Origin: Perspicuibacillus lycopersici
GTDB taxonomy: Bacteria > Bacillota > Bacilli > Bacillales > Caldibacillaceae
Assembly: GCF_025660475.1 (NCBI RefSeq)
Contig: NZ_JAOUSF010000002.1
Span: 558,001 to 622,000 of the forward strand
Length of the DNA: 64,000 bases
Reading direction: 5' to 3'
The first letter of the stretch is position 1, and the number at the start of each line of letters is the position of its first letter. Of the stretch, positions 9,101-17,312 are shown piece after piece. A model generated the notes under the pieces. That model had not been told where the DNA came from. It worked only from the letters and a program-made list of their open reading frames with translations, and did no database searches. The position numbers and the translations under genes were made by a program.

Positions 9101-9974
9101 CTGAACCGGTTAAATATAAAGTAAAGGTTTCCGTACTAGTTTCCTCGTATGGATTAGTTGTTAGATCATTTGCATTGACCCAACCAACTATACCTTCTGT
9201 CGCACTCGGTTTTCTACTAATTAAGTAGTACGTCTGATCATTTATTGTTACTTGTTTCTTAATATAATAAACATAATCAGCATAGCCTGACCCAATCGTA
9301 GTGTAATGGTTAAAATCTGTTATATCTTGGTAGATTTTTCCCGATTGATTTTTAAATTTCCCTAGGCGACTTGTTGAAGATTCGGTTGCCTTTGTCACAT
9401 TGTTCGCATGAATATAAACAGTTTTACCGCTTATTGTTCCACGATACCAATTATTGCCTCCGACATCCATTGTTTGTGTTACTTTGAATGGTTGACCTTT
9501 GTAAGTGGTTAAACTTTTAAAGGTAGCATCTTTATCTCCACCCCATGGATCTGTATATGCCCAACCAGTTCCTTTCAAATACAAGGTGAATGTATTTTCA
9601 CTTGTTACTTCATAGGAATAAGAGGTAAGATCACTTGATTTTACCCAACCAACCACACCCGATGTAGGTTCGGTGTTAATGGAATAGTAAATAGTATTAT
9701 TTACTGTTGCCTGTTTATCAATATAGTACACATGATCTGCATAAGCGGAACCAGCAGTACGATATTGATTTAAATTGTTTAAATCCGAGTAAATTCGAAC
9801 AGTGGAAGCGTTGATTTTCCCCAATCGATTCGTTGGCGTTTCAACAACGCTACTTTGCACCACTACATTTTCTCCATTTGTTTGGGAAACCGTGCCTTCA
9901 GCAAAGGCTACATTGGCAACTAATGAAGAAAATAGTAGGATTGCAAAAAATGATAGGATGATTCTTTTCCTCAT
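6174..9974 (-). CDS. Secreted N-acetylglucosaminidase autolysin with about twelve GW modules
   Basis: 1266 residues from the ATG at 9974, which has GAGGAGG 7 bases upstream; an earlier in-frame GTG at 10019 lacks a site. Residues 1-25 form a signal peptide ending AFA. Residues about 47-970 are six near-identical units of about 155 residues. Each starts RLGK and contains two SH3/GW-type modules (one ending GWVKASDLT, one ending TVYIHSNNV); this kind of module anchors autolysins to lipoteichoic or wall teichoic acid. An SH3_3-like segment follows (LNVRTGPGG near 1018), then a glucosaminidase domain with the SHAVLETGNG motif (catalytic Glu1139). It resembles LytD-type peptidoglycan hydrolases acting in cell separation or wall turnover. 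The adjoining teichoic acid genes fit. Units 3 and 4 are almost the same at DNA level, suggesting recent duplication. Confidence 0.93.
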   Translation of the reverse strand: MRKRIILSFFAILLFSSLVANVAFAEGTVSQTNGENVVVQSSVVETPTNRLGKINASTVRIYSDLNNLNQYRTAGSAYADHVYYIDKQATVNNTIYYSINTEPTSGVVGWVKSSDLTSYSYEVTSENTFTLYLKGTGWAYTDPWGGDKDATFKSLTTYKGQPFKVTQTMDVGGNNWYRGTISGKTVYIHANNVTKATESSTSRLGKFKNQSGKIYQDITDFNHYTTIGSGYADYVYYIKKQVTINDQTYYLISRKPSATEGIVGWVNANDLTTNPYEETSTETFTLYLTGSGWAYTEPWGGNVDAIFKSLTAYQGQPFQVTQTLNIANNNWYRGTINGKTVYIHSNNVVSIQESSTSQLGKYKNKDVRIYQNLASLSSYKTAGTGYADHVYYIKKQATRNGVTYYLLSTKPSATEGIVGWVKASDLTTNPYEEKSNQTFTLYLTGTGWAYSQPWGGNKDAIFKNLTSYGGNKFQVTQTLDIGNNDWYRGTINGQTVYIHSNNVVSIEESAVNRLGKYKNKDVRIYQNLATLSSYTTAGTGYADHVYYIKKQASRNGVIYYLLSTKPSATEGVVGWVKASDLTSNPYEEKNNQSFTLYLTGTGWAYTQPWGGNTDAIFKDLTSYKGQAFQVTQTLDIGNNDWYRGTINGQTVYIHSNNVATVYETSVSRLGKYTNANVRIYRNLTDQNTFTIAGSGYADYVYYIQSQAKYNGATYYLLSREPSTTQGVVGWVKASDITSYEYKVISSERKTLYLTGSGWAYTEPWGGNMDATFKNLSGYINQAFPIDQVLDIGNNTWYRGKINGQTVYIHSNNVKNTVESSVTRLGKFKNATAKIYGNLNNLGSYSVVGSNYGDHVYYINKQAKLNEENYYLLSREPNIMIGWVKASDLTSYSLTTVSGSQKVFYLKGTGWAYTDPWGGEKDVVFTNLTNDQGDVFIADLTLDVGGNTWYRGKINGVTVYIHSNNVGADSIINKAYDVKLSEALAMQMSLTLKPQTDQNYAYVSKDYIVNGRVVLTSGTLNVRTGPGGQYKAIGSLKNGDIVRVIATAGDWYAIEFNHNTWVDAIQADVLYYLNPLNFINDPIQRFQFLDLAQPSDATVSQLNAYLAGKGILSNMGQAFIDAANQNGINDLYLISHAVLETGNGKSPLANGVMYNGVKVYNMYGIGAVDGDAENGGAKTAYENGWTTPYKAIVGGARFIGTNYIKAGQNTIYEMRWNPAGMEKYGYATHQYASDIGWASKQLSTMYNLYQQLGIINVKLEIPVYKAE
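7075..9830 (-). repeat. Six tandem ~465-bp coding repeats in the autolysin gene
   Basis: Units begin at about 9830, 9371, 8904, 8443, 7977 and 7511 (each at the codons for RLGK or QLGK) and end near 7075. The period is 459-467 bases, i.e. about 155 codons. The units starting at 8904 and 8443 are the most alike. Such tandem repeats can expand or contract by recombination and are a risk for assembly collapse. Confidence 0.9.
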
Positions 9975-10082
9975 TAATAACCTCCTCGATCTTATAACAC
10001 TATTAAATTCTTTTACCACGCATCCCCCCTCGTAGTATATTTACAACACGCTAGTTTGCTAACTCATGATGCAATGAAATCA

Positions 10083-10114
10083 CCGAGTCGAATTTTATCA
10101 AAATTTGTACTCGG
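10083..10114. repeat. Inverted repeat in the autolysin 5' region
   Basis: CCGAGT pairs with ACTCGG and inner AATTTT pairs with AAAATT across a short loop. It lies about 110 bases upstream of the autolysin start codon, so it may form in the leader mRNA or serve as a protein site. It matches no riboswitch I know. Confidence 0.5.
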
Positions 10115-10388
10115 GCTTCCATTTTATATTTTAATACATTGATAGGCTATTTGCTATAATCATTATTTACTAGTTTTTAGGTATAATTACTATTTTTTAA
10201 TAAAAAAGCATGCGCCACATTCCATATCCGTTGAATACACTACAAAAATGTTAAAATATTTGTTTTCAGGAAAACGGAAATTTTTATCTTGCAATCCATG
10301 ATTTTATGCCTTTTATATAAAAACTTTCCATTTTTAACATAAATGTCTCTTTGTTTATTCCCGCTGAATATGTTAACTTAGTAAACAA

Positions 10389-10416
10389 GGTAAAGAATTT
10401 GTAAAGATATTGTATA
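10389..10416 (+). promoter_or_regulatory. WalR/PhoP-like tandem hexamer array upstream of tagD
   Basis: Three hexamers with 5-base spacers: GGTAAA (10389), TGTAAA (10400) and TGTATA (10411), an 11-base period. The WalR (YycF) consensus is TGTWAH-N5-TGTWAH; PhoP boxes are related hexamers read on the other strand with the same spacing. In B. subtilis both regulators act on tag genes. The array abuts the tagD -35 region and also lies upstream of the divergent autolysin gene, a typical WalR target class. Confidence 0.6.
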
Positions 10417-10444
10417 TTTACTTTATCGGTAAAGGATTTATAAT
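10417..10444 (+). promoter_or_regulatory. Probable sigma-A promoter of tagD
   Basis: A perfect -10 TATAAT at 10439-10444, with a weak -35 TTTACT at 10417-10422 and 16-base spacing. The weak -35 next to the hexamer array suggests activator dependence. Transcription would start near 10451, leaving a 175-base leader. Confidence 0.6.
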
Positions 10445-10625
10445 GTAATTATGTATGGAAACTGTTTAAATTTGTCGAACTATGAAAATTATATTTTATT
10501 AGATTAAAAATATTAACTTATAGATTTCTCATGACAGGCTTTTATGGAATTTTGTTATGAAATGCTATGGAAAAAATTAAATGTGTAGCCTGATTTGAAA
10601 TCACGACTACAAGGAGGAGTTTCAT

Positions 10626-11024
10626 TTGAAAAAAGTTATCACATACGGTACATTCGATCTTCTTCATAATGGACATATTAATTTATTACGCAGAGCTAAA
10701 GAATATGGAGATTATTTGATTGTTGCGATTTCATCTGATGAGTTTAATGAACTTAAAGGGAAAAAAGCATACTATTCTTTTGAGCAACGCAAAGCGATTT
10801 TAGAGGCTATTCGTTACGTGGATGAAGTTATTCCTGAGCATACTTGGGAGCAGAAGATTGAAGATGTACAAAATCATGATGTAGATGTTTTTGTAATGGG
10901 CGATGATTGGGAAGGAAAATTTGACTTCTTGAAAGATTATTGTGAAGTTGTTTACTTACCAAGAACTGTCGGAATTTCTACAACGAAAATTAAAAAAGAT
11001 TTAAAAGGTGTATTAAGCCGATAA
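10626..11024 (+). CDS. tagD: Glycerol-3-phosphate cytidylyltransferase TagD
   Basis: 132 residues, close to the 129 of the B. subtilis enzyme. It makes CDP-glycerol from CTP and sn-glycerol 3-phosphate, the activated precursor of poly(glycerol phosphate) wall teichoic acid, in the cytoplasm. The nucleotidyltransferase signature is clear: GTFDLLHNGHINLL with the HxGH motif near residues 14-17, and ISTTKIK (a variant of the RTxGISTT motif) near 114-121. The start is a TTG with AAGGAGG upstream, set by the MKKVITYGTFD N-terminus. It is transcribed alone between its own promoter and a terminator, and diverges from the autolysin gene. It supplies substrate to the glycerophosphotransferase at the left edge. 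Confidence 0.97.
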   Translation: MKKVITYGTFDLLHNGHINLLRRAKEYGDYLIVAISSDEFNELKGKKAYYSFEQRKAILEAIRYVDEVIPEHTWEQKIEDVQNHDVDVFVMGDDWEGKFDFLKDYCEVVYLPRTVGISTTKIKKDLKGVLSR

Positions 11025-11048
11025 TTGTATGAAATAGAAATAGAGGGA

Positions 11049-11079
11049 AACTGATAGCCAGATGGTTATCAGTTTTTTT
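11049..11079 (+). terminator. Terminator of tagD
   Basis: ACTGATAGCC pairs with GGTTATCAGT (one G-T pair) across a short loop, followed by seven T residues. Confidence 0.9.
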
Positions 11080-11372
11080 CGTGGAGTGATATGATTGGCA
11101 TATAGTGCTTCCATTTTTCCAGTCGTATGACAATTGACCATGGAGGAAATATTAGCGATAACATCGATTATTTATAGTCTAAAAGGGCTAGCTATGTTTG
11201 TATAACGGTCTATATTAGGTAATCTTACACTGTCATTTATTCCGCTTGTTTAATACAATATAAAATAAAACTTGTCCAAATATTGTCTATTTTGGAATGT
11301 GGACAAATATATATAGAGGTGAATGTTTTTATTCTTTTTTCGTTATTTGCAGTGATTTAAGGGGGTAGTTTT
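11080..11372. other. Intergenic region upstream of the SpoIIM-like gene
   Basis: No gene seen. It holds an inverted repeat at 11272-11306 (TTGTCCA ... TGGACAA) about 65 bases before the TTG start of the next gene. Confidence 0.5.
11272..11306. promoter_or_regulatory. Inverted repeat upstream of the SpoIIM-like gene
   Basis: Perfect 7-base arms TTGTCCA (11272) and TGGACAA (11300) with a 21-base spacer. It could be an operator or a leader hairpin. No regulator can be assigned. Confidence 0.4.
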
Positions 11373-11993
11373 TTGAAAAAAGTTTATCTTGAGCAATGGA
11401 GAATTTTTAAACAATCTTATTGGAAATTATTCGTTAGCTTTTTTATTTTATTTCTTGGAAGTGGCGTAATTGTTTATTCCGCTTTAATTAATCATACCGC
11501 ACTTGTGGAAAGCTTGATGAGTCAGGTTTACGAAATGTTTGCTGAAAAAGATTTGATGGATCCTGATACTACCTCATTGCAGCTTGCCCTTGGCTTGTTT
11601 TGGAATAACTCCACCGCATGCTTGTTGATTTTCCTTAGTGGATTTATCCCGATTTTCCTACCGGCAATTGTGATAGTCATTTTAAATGGCGGTATTTTAG
11701 GTGTCGCATTCGCTTCCCTTCATTTAATTGGTCAATCGATTTTAACCGTCCTTTTCGCAGGTATATTGCCACATGGGATATTTGAAATTCCGGCCATCAT
11801 TTTAGCTGGTGCACTTGCATTTTATATTAGTTCCGGAATCTTTAAAAAGATTAATTCTGATACTTTTTCATTTAAAAAGGTCGCGAAGAATGCAACAATG
11901 ACATTTGTATTTGTTTGTGTACCGCTATTGATTATCGCTGCAATTATTGAAGCGTTTGTTACACCGTTGATTTTGGACGGGTTTATGATGTAG
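11373..11993 (+). CDS. SpoIIM-family (DUF95) integral membrane protein
   Basis: 206 residues with five or so hydrophobic segments and the family hallmark GILPHGIFEIPAII near residues 129-142. SpoIIM, with SpoIID and SpoIIP, drives peptidoglycan remodelling during engulfment. This copy lies outside the usual spoIIM context, next to ywqB and tagD, so it may be a vegetative paralogue of unknown role rather than SpoIIM itself; both the family and the membrane location are clear. The TTG start at 11373 is set by GGGGG 7-8 bases upstream. It is followed at once by a terminator, so it is probably transcribed alone. Confidence 0.8.
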   Translation: MKKVYLEQWRIFKQSYWKLFVSFFILFLGSGVIVYSALINHTALVESLMSQVYEMFAEKDLMDPDTTSLQLALGLFWNNSTACLLIFLSGFIPIFLPAIVIVILNGGILGVAFASLHLIGQSILTVLFAGILPHGIFEIPAIILAGALAFYISSGIFKKINSDTFSFKKVAKNATMTFVFVCVPLLIIAAIIEAFVTPLILDGFMM

Positions 11994-12000
11994 GTTGGAG

Positions 12001-12036
12001 ATGGCTTGGTTCTTAAGGAATCTGGCCATTTTTTAT
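12001..12036 (+). terminator. Terminator of the SpoIIM-like gene
   Basis: ATGGC pairs with GCCAT and inner GGTTC with GAATC, followed by six T residues, seven bases after the stop codon. Confidence 0.8.
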
Positions 12037-12312
12037 TGCTCGGTCTTGAGAGTTCGGATTGTTTATCGGATTTATCTTTTTTCAGGAATTTCACTCGTTT
12101 TTCAAGAAACCTTTACCTCTTACCTAAAATTATTGCAACATATTTTTTCCTTCCTCCCGTTTCTTCCAAAACTTCCTACAAATCGACTAAAACTTTACGC
12201 GAAAAATTGGTATAATAATAAGATGAAGTTTTTTATTCGACGTACATAGATAGGTAAACAGAATATCTGTTTTCAAGGTTTGTTATGGAATAAAGGATAA
12301 GGAGGTTTTTTA
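12037..12312 (+). promoter_or_regulatory. Leader of ywqBA with extended -10 promoter
   Basis: TGGTATAAT at 12208-12216 is an extended -10 element about 100 bases before ywqB; no good -35 is visible. The rest of the stretch shows no gene. Confidence 0.5.
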
Positions 12313-14154
12313 ATGGATAGTTATTCACCGGCTGAATTTGTTCTCTCATTTTCTGCCCATTTGAATATGTTTTTAAATCCGAATCATCCAGAGGATGAAC
12401 GGGCTGTTCAGAAAGGCCTCCTATTATATAATCAGAAAATGGTTCGTTCATTGAAGATGAAAGGACCAATTATTTTTGGACATGTGCAGGATGTTATTCC
12501 CGTACAGGTGAAATTACATATGGATTTATTTACGAAAAATGAGTGTAGCTGTCCTGCGGTTGGGTATTGTCGACATATCCTTGCGGTGTTCTTTTCCTTG
12601 TATGGTAAGCATCATAGTGTAAACGAGTGGCTAGAGTCATGGCGTGCTCCACAGCAAAGTTTATTTTCAAATGAAGCTAGTAATTCCGAGCTTCCAAAGG
12701 AAAAACTTATAATAAAAATTGGGCAAAAGACAGTAGTTCCCGCTACTGTTCCAACAAATAAAAGTCAATTACTTGCACCTGATCCGCAAGAACGCGTCGA
12801 GGATAGATTAACCGATCAGGAAATGCTATCACTTTCTAAGCAATCATCAACTACTATTCTAGATTCCAAAGGAGCGTCTGTTTCCGATATGCAATTTTCC
12901 AAGAATGAGCCAACGAATAATCAAGGACAATCCACTGGGGATAATCTATATGATTTCTGGGTGCATATGACCGATGAAATATTTCAAGGGGAAGTGCTGC
13001 AACGAAATTCGCTATATCCGTACTTGATGAACCTCTACGGACATGCGGCACTACGGCAGCTGGAAAATCCGATTTTAATTAGAAGAGAAAATATGCAGCT
13101 CTACAAAATCGTTACAAATGTACGGTTGCTCCAGCAATTACAGGAGCTGTTTTTATCCAGTAAATATAGTACACAAGAAATTGAAGACACATGTGCACAG
13201 TTGGTTCATACGATTCTTCATAATGTAGAAAATGCTACTGAGCAGCTGCCGCAACCAATTCCATTATCATTAGATTCCTTAATTGTCCGGCTACAACGAG
13301 AGGTTCGTGAGTTATTGTTTTTAGAAGGTCCTTTCCCTCGACAAACATTGCTAATTTACTGGGCACTATGGACCAAATTGTTTACAAGTCGGCAATTACG
13401 GGATGATGAGCTCACATTTGCGGAGGATATTGCAAAGAAAAGCAATCCAGATTCGGTTTGGGTAGTAGCTTATGTCATTCAATTATTTTTAGCCGGGAAA
13501 GTGGAACAAGCACTCGATCAGTTAAATAAGTCTGGCCCGCATAATTTCTTTTATATTTTTCAGTTCATAGATCATTATGCATCCGAAGGGAATTGGAAAG
13601 GGATTACGAGTATTCTCCCATTTTTAATTCAACATATAAAGGATTATTTTTCCGGAAGAAGCTACCAGGAAAACATGAATTATGTTCGTTATACAAATTT
13701 AATTTTGTCTGACTATGTTAGTCATACGAATCGGATGGATCTTTATGAGCAAGTTTTGATTGAAATGCTTCCATACAGCGCTCGGTCTATTTCTGATTTA
13801 TATTTTGATAATGAGGATTACTATAAACTAATGGACTTTCTGCAATTAACTGGTATGAGCATGGATGTTATCGTCGGCGAAAAGCTACGGAAAATCCAGA
13901 AGGATGCTCCTGATAGCCTACTTCCGCTTTATCATCAGCATGTAGTTGCTTCCATTGAAAAGAAAAATCGTTCCAGCTATAAAGAAGCTGTTCGCTATTT
14001 GAAAAAATTACGCACCATTTATAAAAAAATCAAAAAAGAGGCCGTATGGGAGTTGTATTTTGCCAATCTACTACAGGATACAAAGCGGCTCCGCGCGTTT
14101 CAAGAAGAATGCCAAAGGGGAAAATTAATAGATGTTGAAAATGAAACAGTTTGA
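12313..14154 (+). CDS. ywqB: SWIM zinc-finger protein YwqB
   Basis: 613 residues. A SWIM zinc finger is visible at residues 78-88: ECSCPAVGYCRHI gives the C-x-C...C-x-H ligand set (C78, C80, C86, H88). The remainder is a large, mostly helical region without a recognised motif. SWIM proteins bind DNA or partner proteins and are often encoded beside SNF2 ATPases. Here the next gene, ywqA, overlaps it by 23 bases, so the two are translationally coupled and probably work as a pair. The ATG start has AAGGAGG 7 bases upstream. Its biological role is unknown; the pairing is conserved in Bacillus. Confidence 0.88.
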   Translation: MDSYSPAEFVLSFSAHLNMFLNPNHPEDERAVQKGLLLYNQKMVRSLKMKGPIIFGHVQDVIPVQVKLHMDLFTKNECSCPAVGYCRHILAVFFSLYGKHHSVNEWLESWRAPQQSLFSNEASNSELPKEKLIIKIGQKTVVPATVPTNKSQLLAPDPQERVEDRLTDQEMLSLSKQSSTTILDSKGASVSDMQFSKNEPTNNQGQSTGDNLYDFWVHMTDEIFQGEVLQRNSLYPYLMNLYGHAALRQLENPILIRRENMQLYKIVTNVRLLQQLQELFLSSKYSTQEIEDTCAQLVHTILHNVENATEQLPQPIPLSLDSLIVRLQREVRELLFLEGPFPRQTLLIYWALWTKLFTSRQLRDDELTFAEDIAKKSNPDSVWVVAYVIQLFLAGKVEQALDQLNKSGPHNFFYIFQFIDHYASEGNWKGITSILPFLIQHIKDYFSGRSYQENMNYVRYTNLILSDYVSHTNRMDLYEQVLIEMLPYSARSISDLYFDNEDYYKLMDFLQLTGMSMDVIVGEKLRKIQKDAPDSLLPLYHQHVVASIEKKNRSSYKEAVRYLKKLRTIYKKIKKEAVWELYFANLLQDTKRLRAFQEECQRGKLIDVENETV

Positions 14155-17100
14155 TATTCATTGTCATTTACTTGCAGATGGTTCGTTTTTCCTTTATGCC
14201 TTTGATGAGGATGGCGCAATTTGTCCGACTTCTGTCTGGGGACCGGCTTTATTCCATTGGCATGAAGGTAGCTATTACGGAACGAATTTAAAAACCGATA
14301 GCTTTTTGGTGAAAATCGGTCGACAGGAACAATATGTAGAGGGCATTATTATGGATCCACTCGATGCATTAGAATTATACGGTACAGAACCATTTAACCA
14401 TTTAGTACAGTGGGAGTTTGATGACTTTTCGCAAACATTGCTAGCGGTTGCCCCAGTTGTTTATGAAAATGTTAGTGAGCGAAAATGGGGTCCACCTGAT
14501 TTTCAAGAATGGAAAAATGGAAAATTTCAATGGAAGGTTCCCGATGAGGTTTGGGAGGAATTTTTACCGCAAATTTGGGAAGAACCAATTACTGAAACGG
14601 ACAGTTTCCTTATCGAACCGGATGCAGCTAACGATTATAAGCACCCAATGCGTATGCGCGATTTTGTTCAATCATGGTTTCATCATGGTGTGGAATCATA
14701 TATTACGCGCCAGCCAGCAATCCATCAAAGGTGGCTGGACCGAAAAGTCATTTTAGAGGAAGCAATGGAACAAGGCATTGATTTACTTTCTTATTTTGAT
14801 GAAAAGCGTTTTATGCAATGGGTTGGTTTATTAGAATCAGATCTCCCATTTACGATTGGACTTCATTTACAAGAGCCTGAGCAGGATGGAGAAATGTGGA
14901 AGCTATCAACTGTGCTTCGTGACCGAAAAAAACCAGATACGGTCGTGACATTTGGTTCCGACGGGAAACACATGCCAAAACGTTGGCTGCCTTATGTTGA
15001 ACAGGTTTTAGAGGAACAACAACGAATTTGTCAGCTACTGCCTTGGTTAGAAAAGGAAGACCTAAATATCGCTCATGAACCAAATATAAGCTTACGTGAC
15101 CAGATGGCGATTTTACCAAAGGACGGCTCTGTTTCGATAGTAAAAGAGGAGCTGTTCGAGGAGGATGCGTGGGAATTTTTAACGAATGCCAGTGAAAAAT
15201 TATTAATGATTGGGATTGAAATTCATCTACCGTCTTGGTGGGAGGCAATCAAATCAGCAAATATGCGTCTTAAGGCACGTGTATCAACCGGATCTGGTGG
15301 ACCATCCTTTGTCGGCTTAGATGCATTAATGGATTTTGAATGGCGCGTATCGATGAATAATGTTGATTTATCTGAGGCAGAATTCCGTAAATTAATGGAA
15401 GAAAATCGCCGACTAGTCAATATTGGTGGTCGTTGGATGAAGATAGATCCAAGCTTTATTCGCCAAATGCAGGCGATTATGGAAAAGGCGGAAAAAGAAG
15501 GGATGCGTGTTCAAGACTTTATTGAGCAGCAGCTCCTTTATGGTAATAATGAAGAGGAAGCAGAGGAAATGCTGGATGAGGATAATGACCCTCGGATCTT
15601 CTCCCGTATCCAAATTGAATTGCATCCGAAGCTACGAAGCTTTGTTGAAAATTTAACAGATTTAAAGGATATCCCCGATTTAGAGGTACCAGCAAGCTTT
15701 CTAGGCGAGCTACGTCCATATCAAAAGAAAGGGATGAACTGGCTGTATTTCCTTCGGGAGTATGGATTTGGTGCATGTTTAGCCGATGATATGGGACTCG
15801 GAAAAACGATTCAACTAATTTCTTACTTATTATTAGTAAAAGAACGTCAGCCTGCAGCAGGTCCTGCGCTTATTATTTGTCCTACCTCGGTGCTTGGAAA
15901 CTGGCAGCGAGAGCTAGCGCGCTTTGCTCCTCATCTTCAAGTATATTTGCATTATGGTGCGAATCGAAGTAAGGGTGAGGAATTTACCGAATATGTAGGA
16001 AATGGAAATGATGTAACAACTTCGACTAGCGAGGAAAACGAATCTGCGATTAATCAATTAGCACGGCACGCTAATACAAAAATCAGTGACTTTGCTTCCA
16101 TTGATGTTGTACTTACTACTTATGGCCTATCCCACCTAGATGCAGAAGAGCTCGCCTCGGTAAAATGGGGTACTATTGTGCTAGATGAGGCACAAAACAT
16201 TAAAAATGCTGGAACGAAGCAATCACGAGCCATTCGACGATTAAAAGGGCAACACCATATTGCGTTAACCGGAACGCCAATGGAAAATCGCCTAACCGAG
16301 CTATGGTCGATTTATGATTTTATCAATAAAGGCTATTTAGGTAGTCTTACCCGCTTCCAGCAACGTTTTGTATTGCCTATTGAACGGGAGCATAATGAGG
16401 AACGAATTAAAGCATTACGGAAATTAATTAGTCCATTTTTATTAAGACGAACGAAGAAGGACGAAGAGGTTGCTTTAAATTTACCAGAAAAGCTGGAGCA
16501 AAAGGAATACTGTCCATTAACCGCAGAACAGGCAGTCATGTATGAGCAAATTGTGAAAGATACATTTGACAAAATTGCTAACCTATCTGGTTTTGAACGG
16601 AAGGGATTTGTATTGAAGCTGCTCGGTCAATTGAAGCAGCTATGTAACCATCCAGCATTGTATTTGAAGGATGCCCTTACAGCTGGAAGCAATAACTTAA
16701 GCTTGATTGAACGCTCGACTAAGCTAGAAAAATTAATGGAAATCATTGATACAATGATGGAGCAGGACGAAAGTGGACTAATCTTCACCCAATACCTTGG
16801 AATGGGCGACATTATCCGTACTGTATTAGAAAAGAAATACAAAATTAAAGTACCATTTTTAAATGGAAGCACAAGCAAGCAAGCACGTGACAATATGATA
16901 GAGAGCTTCCAAAACGGCGAATTTCCGATTTTATTACTGTCCTTAAAGGCTGGTGGCACTGGTTTGAATTTAACACAAGCAAATCATGTCATTCATTATG
17001 ATCGCTGGTGGAATCCTGCGGTAGAAAATCAAGCAACCGACCGCGCTTATCGAATTGGGCAAACAAAATTTGTTCATGTGCATAAATTTATTTCTACCGG

Positions 17101-17230
17101 AACATTGGAGGAAAAAATTGATGCGATGCTAGAGAAAAAACAATCGCTAAATGAAGAAATTATCCAAAGCGACCAATGGCTAGCAGATATGTCGAATGAT
17201 GATTTATATGATATATTGAAACTAGATTAA
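14132..17230 (+). CDS. ywqA: SNF2-family helicase YwqA
   Basis: 1032 residues. This is a Swi2/Snf2-type DNA translocase with the full ATPase core in the C-terminal half: ADDMGLGKTIQ (motif I, about 552-562), LDEAQNIKN (DEAQ box, about 682-690), LTGTPMENR (motif III, about 712-720), LSLKAGGTGLN (motif V, about 940-950) and QATDRAYRIGQ (motif VI, about 970-980). The N-terminal 500 residues resemble the SNF2 helicase-associated region. It starts inside ywqB, overlapping by 23 bases; ATG 14132 follows AAAGGGG by about 12 bases and an ATG three codons on is possible. The enzyme is expected to move on duplex DNA and remodel bound proteins; the physiological role is not established. It seems somewhat longer than the B. 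subtilis protein. Confidence 0.95.
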   Translation: MLKMKQFDIHCHLLADGSFFLYAFDEDGAICPTSVWGPALFHWHEGSYYGTNLKTDSFLVKIGRQEQYVEGIIMDPLDALELYGTEPFNHLVQWEFDDFSQTLLAVAPVVYENVSERKWGPPDFQEWKNGKFQWKVPDEVWEEFLPQIWEEPITETDSFLIEPDAANDYKHPMRMRDFVQSWFHHGVESYITRQPAIHQRWLDRKVILEEAMEQGIDLLSYFDEKRFMQWVGLLESDLPFTIGLHLQEPEQDGEMWKLSTVLRDRKKPDTVVTFGSDGKHMPKRWLPYVEQVLEEQQRICQLLPWLEKEDLNIAHEPNISLRDQMAILPKDGSVSIVKEELFEEDAWEFLTNASEKLLMIGIEIHLPSWWEAIKSANMRLKARVSTGSGGPSFVGLDALMDFEWRVSMNNVDLSEAEFRKLMEENRRLVNIGGRWMKIDPSFIRQMQAIMEKAEKEGMRVQDFIEQQLLYGNNEEEAEEMLDEDNDPRIFSRIQIELHPKLRSFVENLTDLKDIPDLEVPASFLGELRPYQKKGMNWLYFLREYGFGACLADDMGLGKTIQLISYLLLVKERQPAAGPALIICPTSVLGNWQRELARFAPHLQVYLHYGANRSKGEEFTEYVGNGNDVTTSTSEENESAINQLARHANTKISDFASIDVVLTTYGLSHLDAEELASVKWGTIVLDEAQNIKNAGTKQSRAIRRLKGQHHIALTGTPMENRLTELWSIYDFINKGYLGSLTRFQQRFVLPIEREHNEERIKALRKLISPFLLRRTKKDEEVALNLPEKLEQKEYCPLTAEQAVMYEQIVKDTFDKIANLSGFERKGFVLKLLGQLKQLCNHPALYLKDALTAGSNNLSLIERSTKLEKLMEIIDTMMEQDESGLIFTQYLGMGDIIRTVLEKKYKIKVPFLNGSTSKQARDNMIESFQNGEFPILLLSLKAGGTGLNLTQANHVIHYDRWWNPAVENQATDRAYRIGQTKFVHVHKFISTGTLEEKIDAMLEKKQSLNEEIIQSDQWLADMSNDDLYDILKLD

Positions 17231-17234
17231 CAAG

Positions 17235-17275
17235 TAGGTCAGGCTGGAGCAAGTATCTAGCCTGACCTATTTATA
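17235..17275 (+). terminator. Terminator of ywqBA
   Basis: Perfect 11-bp stem TAGGTCAGGCT/AGCCTGACCTA just past the stop, followed by TTTATA. Confidence 0.85.
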
Positions 17276-17282
17276 TTCCAGA

Positions 17283-17312
17283 AAAAACCGATGGAAATCC
17301 AACCGGTTTTTG
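17283..17312. terminator. Second, bidirectional hairpin after ywqA
   Basis: AAAAACCG pairs with CGGTTTTT, so either strand gives a stem flanked by A/T runs. It could stop readthrough from either side. Confidence 0.5.

Larger units (their letters stand above)
9975..10625. other. Divergent regulatory region between the autolysin gene and tagD
   Basis: No gene seen. It holds the autolysin leader with an inverted repeat at 10083-10114 (CCGAGT ... ACTCGG with inner AATTTT/AAAATT pairing), the WalR/PhoP-like box array at 10389-10416, and the tagD promoter with a leader of about 175 bases. Confidence 0.6.

Noticed and set aside
10419..10445. Sigma-D promoter for the autolysin (ACCGATAA on the minus strand)
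   Set aside because: No TAAA -35 at the right spacing and about 450 bases from the gene.
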